In this document: positions 5,909 through 8,895 of the stretch, one piece after another
Position numbering within the stretch: position 1 is the first letter of the stretch
Layout: every line of letters begins with the position of its first letter
Assembly: GCA_027310235.1 (NCBI GenBank)
Contig: DAIDBF010000094.1
Span: 1-8,895 of the forward strand
Reading direction: 5' to 3'
Source: a bacterium
GTDB lineage: Bacteria > Patescibacteriota > Minisyncoccia > UBA6257 > GWB1-50-10
DNA length: 8,895 bases
Notes under the pieces: generated by a model
What the model saw: the letters and a program-made list of their open reading frames with translations, nothing else
Databases searched by the model: none
Told to the model about the DNA's origin: nothing
Made by a program: the position numbers and the translations under genes

Positions 5909-5913
5909 ATCAA
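5885..5913 (-). promoter_or_regulatory. Promoter of the HAD-led leftward gene series
   Basis: On the minus strand TTGATA (5908-5913), a 17-nt AT-rich spacer and GATAAT (5885-5890) form a near-consensus housekeeping promoter. The predicted start is near 5878, giving a leader of about 28 nt before the HAD ATG. This is the best -35/-10 pair in the window. Confidence 0.7.
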
Positions 5914-5931
5914 TGTTCATCTTTAAACGAT

Positions 5932-6002
5932 TGGGGGATCGTCTAATGGTAGGACAAGCGACTTTGACTCGCTTAATCGGGGTCCGAATCCCTGTCCCCC
6001 AG
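5932..6002 (+). tRNA. trnQ: tRNA-Gln (anticodon UUG)
   Basis: The full cloverleaf can be drawn. Acceptor TGGGGGA/TCCCCCA (5932-5938 with 5995-6001) has the U1-A72 pair typical of bacterial tRNA-Gln, with discriminator G73 at 6002. The D arm is 5941-5955 with a 3-bp stem and GG in the loop. The anticodon stem AGCGA/TCGCT (5957-5961 with 5969-5973) has loop CTTTGAC; anticodon TTG is at 5964-5966. The variable region is TAAT. The T stem is CGGGG/CCCTG (5978-5982 with 5990-5994). The 3' CCA is not encoded (CTA follows G73), so it must be added by the nucleotidyltransferase. Odd point: the T loop reads TCCGAAT rather than TTCGAAT, so the near-universal T at position 55 is C. The stems are otherwise sound and I regard it as functional. 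Confidence 0.93.
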
Positions 6003-6034
6003 CTAATTTGGTATAGTAAAGAAAAAAGAGAAGT

Positions 6035-6256
6035 ATGAAGTTCACAATACAAAATTATTTCTTTCTGATAGGTGGATTAGTTTTACTTCTAATACAAAGT
6101 CGCTGGTTTTTTTATAACAAAAAACATCCGAATAAATGGCAGGAGTGGGGAAGGTCAAAGAAAACTCAAGACATGTTATGGACTTTCTTTGGCATTTTAT
6201 TTATTGCGGGGATAGCTCTTGTGATTTTTTCTTTTGATAATTTTGTAATTGGGTAG
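6035..6256 (+). CDS. Small two-helix membrane protein of unknown function
   Basis: 73 residues, from ATG at 6035 to TAG at 6254-6256. Hydrophobic segments at about 8-20 and 48-67 suggest two membrane helices, joined by a basic, Trp-rich loop (R-W-F-F-Y-N-K-K, then W-Q-E-W-G-R-S-K-K), which should face the cytoplasm by the positive-inside rule. AGAGAAG lies 2-3 nt before ATG as a weak ribosome site, and TATAGT at 6012-6017 is a candidate -10 box 17 nt upstream. It starts 32 nt after tRNA-Gln, so it may also be read from the tRNA promoter. I recognise no family. Local composition is very AT-rich compared with the genes around it. No convincing terminator follows; 6257-6407 is AT-rich spacer with only short imperfect repeats. 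Confidence 0.7.
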   Translation: MKFTIQNYFFLIGGLVLLLIQSRWFFYNKKHPNKWQEWGRSKKTQDMLWTFFGILFIAGIALVIFSFDNFVIG

Positions 6257-6407
6257 TAATCTCACTCATTTTATGTGTTGCCGTCCTCCCCTTTTTATGG
6301 GGATTAATACTTTAATCGCTCGATATTACAAAAAATCAGCACTTAAGCAAGACTAAATTTTCTAAGCAGGACTTGGACCCACTACGGTTCTCGCTTGAAG
6401 AAATTAG

Positions 6408-6413
6408 TATAAA
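6408..6413 (+). promoter_or_regulatory. -10 box TATAAA of the 6419 gene (leaderless type)
   Basis: TATAAA ends 5 nt before the ATG at 6419. GAGG at 6414-6417 lies 1 nt from ATG, too near for a normal ribosome site. Together these suggest transcription begins at or next to the start codon. No good -35 is visible at 16-18 nt. Confidence 0.5.
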
Positions 6414-6418
6414 GAGGC

Positions 6419-6871
6419 ATGGAAGATCTAATAAAGCGGATAGTAGAAAAGGCGGAGAAACTGAAAGATAAATACACGGATCAGAAAAATATTCCCGTGT
6501 ATTATACTTGCATTTTTTGCCGATCCGAGGAAGAATACGAGCACTTCGTTGAAGAGGCCGGGAAATCGGGAAAGATAGTGGAACAAAGACTGAACAGTTT
6601 ACTGTTCAGAATCTCCCCTATCGACACAGTTGCGGGAAAGTTGGAACTGCTCCGGGTGAGACAGCCGGACGAAACAAAACCCGAACGCGGCGATGCGGAT
6701 TTTATCGTTCGAGATTATTCTTCTTTCAAAGAAAAATACCTCAAAGAACCGGGTTTCACTCTCATTCCCCGAAACAACTCCGAGATGATAGAATTGTACA
6801 AGGAAGGAGAAAACGTGAGAGTTTATTTCTCTGCTCCCGAGCTTATGAATTCATTGCAAGCTCTACAATAA
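6419..6871 (+). CDS. Conserved protein of unknown family, possible divergent VOC-like fold
   Basis: 150 residues with no signal peptide or membrane segment, so cytoplasmic. After a charged helix (1-22), the predicted order is strand (27-33, Y-Y-T-C-I-F), helix (36-49), strands at 52-57, 60-65 and 73-80 (K-L-E-L-L-R-V-R). A second half follows: strand (93-97, D-A-D-F-I-V), helix (100-108), strands at 112-117, 121-126 (M-I-E-L-Y) and 131-136 (R-V-Y-F-S). Two beta-alpha-beta-beta-beta units are the layout of the vicinal oxygen chelate (VOC) fold, and the next gene is a clear VOC member. A conserved-looking turn R-Q-P-D-E-T with R-G-D-A-D-F (80-95) is the most distinctive motif. The fold assignment is inference from pattern only. 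The stop is 1 nt from the next ATG, so the two are translationally coupled. Confidence 0.8.
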   Translation: MEDLIKRIVEKAEKLKDKYTDQKNIPVYYTCIFCRSEEEYEHFVEEAGKSGKIVEQRLNSLLFRISPIDTVAGKLELLRVRQPDETKPERGDADFIVRDYSSFKEKYLKEPGFTLIPRNNSEMIELYKEGENVRVYFSAPELMNSLQALQ

Positions 6872-6872
6872 A

Positions 6873-7331
6873 ATGTCCGATTCAAATCCAAAACCAATAG
6901 TGAATAATCTGGTGCTTGAGCTCCATATACCGGACTTCAATCGTGCGAGGGAATTTTATGGAATGTTCGGCTTCAAAGAGATTAGTTACGACCCGACTTC
7001 CGGCGGCGGGAGCGACCTAGGATATATGGTCCTGAAAAGAGAAGATAGGATGGGCAACACGCTCATTAATTTCTATGGGGATAAGGAGAAGGTCTCCCAA
7101 CATGCATACTTCAGAGATATCCCGATACACACCCCGAGAGGTTACGAAGTCGAGATAACTATCCCCGTCTCCGACGTACAGGGCCTGTGGGAGAAAGCGA
7201 AAGGTAAACTTACGGAGAAACAAATAGCACAACCCCTAACTCTCAAGAGATGGGGCAAATGGGATTTCAGAGTCGCCGATCCTTTCGGGTTTTATATCCG
7301 ATTCACGGAACTCGTCGCCTGGGGACAGTAA
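6873..7331 (+). CDS. VOC-family (glyoxalase/bleomycin-resistance/dioxygenase superfamily) protein
   Basis: 152 residues. The first half opens with a strand L-V-L-E-L-H-I-P-D (13-21) and the helix typical of this family, R-A-R-E-F-Y-G-M-F-G-F (25-35). The second half opens with Y-E-V-E-I-T-I-P-V-S-D-V (91-102), then helix L-W-E-K-A, and ends F-R-V-A-D-P-F-G-F-Y-I-R-F-T-E (132-146). The A-D-P-x-G-x-x-x-x-F-x-E ending is a VOC signature. His18 and Glu146 occupy positions that commonly bind metal, so a metal-dependent role is plausible but the reaction is not identifiable. A basic segment between the halves (L-K-R-W-G-K-W) may contact an anionic ligand. It starts 1 nt after the preceding gene stops. 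No T-rich terminator follows; the next feature is the palindrome cluster. Confidence 0.9.
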   Translation: MSDSNPKPIVNNLVLELHIPDFNRAREFYGMFGFKEISYDPTSGGGSDLGYMVLKREDRMGNTLINFYGDKEKVSQHAYFRDIPIHTPRGYEVEITIPVSDVQGLWEKAKGKLTEKQIAQPLTLKRWGKWDFRVADPFGFYIRFTELVAWGQ

Positions 7332-7342
7332 AATACGCGAGG

Positions 7343-7351
7343 TTATCCACA
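7343..7351 (+). other. DnaA-box-like 9-mer
   Basis: TTATCCACA matches the strong E. coli DnaA box exactly. I found no second box nearby, so this is not evidence for an origin. It lies 4 nt before the expanded palindrome. A single match in about 9 kb can occur by chance. Confidence 0.3.
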
Positions 7352-7355
7352 AAAT

Positions 7356-7390
7356 TATCGAGGCCCGGCCTCGATATAGGCCTCGATATA
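7356..7390. repeat. GC-rich palindrome, copy 2, with an extra tandem arm
   Basis: TATCGAGGCC (7356-7365), a central C, and GGCCTCGATA (7367-7376) form a 10-bp perfect palindrome matching the core of the copy at 367-389. The right arm is then repeated: GGCCTCGATATA occurs at 7367-7378 and again at 7379-7390 with no gap. The left arm could therefore pair with either right arm. It lies 24 nt after the VOC gene stop and directly abuts the broken end of an IS30-type transposase. Confidence 0.8.
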
Positions 7391-7391
7391 T

Positions 7392-7535
7392 TGAATTCCG
7401 GATCTCCCGCGAGACCGAGGAAGGGCTCCTCCCGAGGAAGGCGGCAATGGCACGGATCGATTCTCTTTCCCAGCGCAGACGCTGGATCGTCTCCCGCTCC
7501 TCGATCGAAAAATGACGGTATGACATACGCTTCAT
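7392..7535 (-). pseudogene. IS30-family transposase remnant, N-terminal DNA-binding part only
   Basis: From ATG at 7533-7535 (or 7524-7526) the frame reads M-S-Y-R-H-F-S-I-E-E-R-E-T-I-Q, then S-I-R-A-I-A-A-F-L-G-R-S-P and S-S-V-S-R-E-I-R. This is the helix-turn-helix that opens IS30-family transposases. Homology stops at about base 7392 after R-E-I-R-N-S. The frame stays open but then only translates the palindrome and the antisense of the VOC gene end. The DDE catalytic domain (roughly 250 residues more) is missing, so it cannot transpose. The upstream segment 7536-7570 (with AAGTG...CACTT at 7543-7555) is where the element's terminal repeat should be, but I cannot confirm it. Confidence 0.8.
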
Positions 7536-7581
7536 TCTACCGAAGTGTTGCACTTACTTGTTGAACTAACTAAATGACGAT

Positions 7582-7603
7582 GCCCGCTTCTTGTGGAGCG
7601 GGC
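7582..7603. terminator. GC-rich hairpin between the IS30 remnant and the DUF5666-like gene
   Basis: GCCCGCTTC and GGAGCGGGC pair over 9 bp (one T-G wobble in plus-strand RNA) around a TTGT loop. On the minus strand it comes about 40 nt after the stop of the exported-protein gene and is followed only by a weak T-rich run, so terminator function is plausible but not strong. The wobble favours plus-strand RNA, where no T-tract follows either. Confidence 0.4.
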
Positions 7604-7643
7604 GTATCGCCATAAAATCATGCCGAAGAGAAATTTGAATCCC

Positions 7644-8348
7644 CTACTGCCCCATCTTCGGGAGGGAAATATCCCGAACGATGGTCGCGGAGATTGTTCC
7701 ATTTGCGTTCGCTCCAAATACCCGAACGGTATCACCGTTTTGAATATCGGTCGCCGCGATGGAAAGCCATTTTTTATTCGAGAACTTCGCGCTTGAGGCA
7801 AAATTCACCGTGTAGGCAGTTCCGTTTGCAGCCGTCAAGGTAAGCGACGAGGCGCCCACTCCGCTCGCGGTACCTTGGTACGTCCTTACTCGCTCACTCT
7901 TCATCTCTTGGCGAGCGGACTTCTGATTCTGGCTTGATTCGGTAGTTATCGTCTTCTCTTGCGTCCAGTTGCGAACTGTCTTTGCATTAACGGTCCAGCT
8001 TCCGTTTTGGGAAACAGTTCCCGTAATGCCGACAAAGTCACCTTGGCTGAACTTCGACATATCCCCTCCGGGCAAGACCTCGGCAGAGGAAGGAACATTC
8101 ACCGTCCAATCACCGCCCCAGCTTTTTACCGTAAGCGTGCCGCTTCCCACCAAGTCAATCGTACCTCGCAAGAGCACTTCTCCCTTTCCATTCACGTTCA
8201 ACTCCATCGCCTGCGTTTTATGAATCGGCGCTGGTGCTATCGTAGTCACGGGAGTCGGCGCGGTCTGGGCTCCCGCAACGAGCGTTGAGGCGAGAAGTAA
8301 GCCCATCGCTGTAATCCCGCTTCCTAAAAGTACCTTTTTTGTAGTCAT
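7644..8348 (-). CDS. Exported protein with two DUF5666-like beta domains
   Basis: 234 residues. Residues 1-30 form a signal peptide: K4-K5, hydrophobic core about 6-25, and an A-G-A-Q-T-A cleavage zone. A Pro/Thr-rich stretch (30-45) follows. Two copies of one small beta domain are visible: about 58-127 (R-G-T-I-D-L-V-G-S-G-T-L-T-V, then P-S-S-A-E-V, then G-D-F-V-G-I-T-G-T-V, then T-V-N-A-K-T-V-R) and about 156-228 (Q-G-T-A-S-G-V-G-A-S-S-L-T-L, then A-S-S-A-K-F, then G-D-T-V-R-V-F-G, then I-S-A-T-I-V-R). They are joined by a polar Gln/Ser/Lys/Glu linker (129-155). This pattern, with G-D-x-V before a conserved Gly, is that of DUF5666 repeats. No catalytic residues stand out; a cell-envelope or binding role is likely. 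A -10-like TAATAT lies 7 nt before ATG (8356-8361) and no ribosome site is seen. Confidence 0.88.
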   Translation of the reverse strand: MTTKKVLLGSGITAMGLLLASTLVAGAQTAPTPVTTIAPAPIHKTQAMELNVNGKGEVLLRGTIDLVGSGTLTVKSWGGDWTVNVPSSAEVLPGGDMSKFSQGDFVGITGTVSQNGSWTVNAKTVRNWTQEKTITTESSQNQKSARQEMKSERVRTYQGTASGVGASSLTLTAANGTAYTVNFASSAKFSNKKWLSIAATDIQNGDTVRVFGANANGTISATIVRDISLPKMGQ

Positions 8349-8455
8349 AATATGAATATTATTGCGTATCCCGACCTTTGATAGTACTACAGAAAAGGCG
8401 GCGCTAATATTTCAGGCACTGCGATATGCGAAGTTATCCTCAATTGGTGCAGAGG

Positions 8456-8461
8456 TATAAT
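8456..8461 (+). promoter_or_regulatory. -10 box TATAAT of the GIY-YIG gene (leaderless type)
   Basis: A perfect TATAAT ends 6 nt before the ATG at 8468, placing the expected transcription start on the start codon. This also argues against the upstream in-frame ATG at 8426, which lies before the promoter. The best -35-like sequence, TTATCC at 8434-8439, is weak. Confidence 0.6.
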
Positions 8462-8467
8462 TACCCT

Positions 8468-8710
8468 ATGCGATATTTCACCTATATCCTCGAGTGCGCC
8501 GACGGGACGCTTTACACGGGTTCCACCAACAACCTCGAAAAACGGCTTAGGGAGCATAATATTTCGAAACGGGGCGCGCGCTACACGAAAACCCGAAGAC
8601 CAGTTACCCTGCGATATTCCGAGACGTTTGAGACGTTCGCAAGGGCGAGAAAACGCGAAGAAGAAATCAAGGGTTGGCCTAGAGAAAAGAAGCTGAATCT
8701 TTTACACTAA
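8468..8710 (+). CDS. GIY-YIG endonuclease-like protein (UPF0213/YhbQ type)
   Basis: An 80-residue single-domain protein of the GIY-YIG superfamily. The two halves of the name motif are T-Y-I (5-7) and Y-T-G (16-18), followed by S-T-N-N-L-E-K-R-L-R-E-H-N (19-31), with Arg26 and His30 as catalytic candidates. The C-terminal A-R-K-R-E-E-E-I-K-G-W helix supplies the Glu that usually binds the metal ion. Size and motifs match the UPF0213/YhbQ group, whose cellular role is poorly defined, rather than UvrC or homing endonucleases. I chose the ATG at 8468: the family begins near M-x-Y-x-Y-I-L, and a TATAAT lies just upstream. The frame itself extends back to 8426. The next gene starts 19 nt after the stop. 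Confidence 0.92.
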   Translation: MRYFTYILECADGTLYTGSTNNLEKRLREHNISKRGARYTKTRRPVTLRYSETFETFARARKREEEIKGWPREKKLNLLH

Positions 8711-8729
8711 GTAAGAACTAAATTATTTT

Positions 8730-8895
8730 ATGAAATCTTCAAGAAAAAAATCAGTGCGGCTCCCCTCGCACATCATTCCTCTAAGCTATGCCCTAAAACT
8801 CAAACCGGATCTCCAGGCATTCACCTTTGAGGGAGAGGAGACCATCCACCTCCAGATTAAGAAAGAAACAAGGAAGATTACGCTTCATTCGAAAG
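8730..8895 (+). CDS. M1-family aminopeptidase, N-terminal part, cut by window edge
   Basis: ATG at 8730 opens a frame running off the window (55 complete codons). After a basic start (K-S-S-R-K-K-S) it reads V-R-L-P, then I-I-P-L-S-Y-A-L-K-L-K-P-D-L, then F-T-F-E-G-E-E-T-I-H-L. This is the characteristic opening of the N-terminal beta domain of M1 zinc aminopeptidases (R-L-P-x-x-x-x-P-x-x-Y-x-L, F-x-G-x-x-x-I). The GAMEN and HEXXH motifs would lie outside the window. There is no signal peptide, so it is probably cytoplasmic, cleaving N-terminal residues from peptides. It begins 19 nt after the GIY-YIG gene in the same direction. No clear ribosome site is present. Confidence 0.87.
   Translation, partial: MKSSRKKSVRLPSHIIPLSYALKLKPDLQAFTFEGEETIHLQIKKETRKITLHSK

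Noticed and set aside
5639..6052. Minus-strand frame of 137 codons covering the tRNA
   Set aside because: It is the antisense of tRNA-Gln (the W-G-T-G-I-R-T-P stretch is a familiar artefact of reading tRNA genes backwards) plus out-of-frame HAD sequence.
6287..6303. Hairpin TCCCC/GGGGA after the two-helix membrane protein gene
   Set aside because: Only 5 bp, with the T-run in the loop rather than after the stem, so it does not look like a terminator.
6345..6373. Near-repeat AAGCAAGACT / AAGCAGGACT, 19 nt apart
   Set aside because: Two short copies with a mismatch and no further units; too little to call a repeat array or operator.
6366..6382. T-arm-like 17-mer on the minus strand in the spacer before the 6419 gene
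   Set aside because: A 5-bp stem with a 7-nt loop can be drawn, but there is no acceptor, D or anticodon arm around it. At most it is a decayed tRNA fragment.
7343..7351. Replication origin suggested by a perfect DnaA box beside repeats
   Set aside because: A single box, no AT-rich unwinding region and no dnaA or dnaN gene. A match to a 9-mer of this kind is not rare enough on its own.
7236..7391. C-terminal continuation of the IS30 remnant frame
   Set aside because: The frame stays open but only translates the palindrome and the antisense of the VOC gene; no transposase similarity continues.
1..8895. CRISPR array, rRNA genes, prophage or defence island
   Set aside because: No regularly spaced repeats, no rRNA signature and no recognisable phage or defence genes were seen on either strand.

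Overview
The window looks like a chromosomal segment from a Patescibacteria/CPR bacterium, probably Parcubacteria-like. This is an inference. It rests on compact genes, several small proteins of a kind common in that group, few clear Shine-Dalgarno sites, a short dnaX with no tau extension, and -10 boxes placed almost on the start codon. UGA acts as a stop (the transposase tail and the 392-802 gene end in TGA), so this is not a lineage that has recoded UGA.

Layout. Bases 1-400 are an insertion-sequence edge: the C-terminal end of a DDE transposase, a 43-residue one-helix membrane microprotein with a strong terminator, and a GC-rich palindrome. Bases 392-1264 (minus) hold a YbhB/PEBP-family protein followed 3 nt later by a small protein of unknown function. 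Bases 1364-1446 are a long wobble-paired inverted repeat upstream of dnaX (1495-2622, plus). Bases 2612-5850 (minus) are a four-gene series: HAD phosphatase, class III aminotransferase, S51 (peptidase E-like) peptidase and a multi-pass membrane protein. The last of these overlaps the 3' end of dnaX tail-to-tail. The HAD gene diverges from tRNA-Gln(UUG) at 5932-6002, with two overlapping promoters between them. A two-helix membrane protein follows the tRNA.

Bases 6419-7331 (plus) are a two-gene unit: a protein of unknown family whose predicted strand order resembles a VOC fold, then a recognisable VOC/glyoxalase-family protein. Bases 7332-7643 hold no intact gene. They contain a DnaA-box-like 9-mer, a second and expanded copy of the palindrome, a truncated IS30-family transposase ending at that palindrome, and a hairpin. 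Bases 7644-8348 (minus) encode an exported protein with a duplicated DUF5666-like domain. It diverges from a small GIY-YIG endonuclease-like gene (8468-8710), which is followed by the start of an M1-family aminopeptidase that runs off the window.

No single pathway links the genes; most are housekeeping or accessory. The best candidates for something undescribed are the GC-rich palindromes beside transposase debris, the 83-nt wobble-paired inverted repeat upstream of dnaX, the recurrent leaderless-type promoter arrangement, and the unknown gene paired with a VOC gene.
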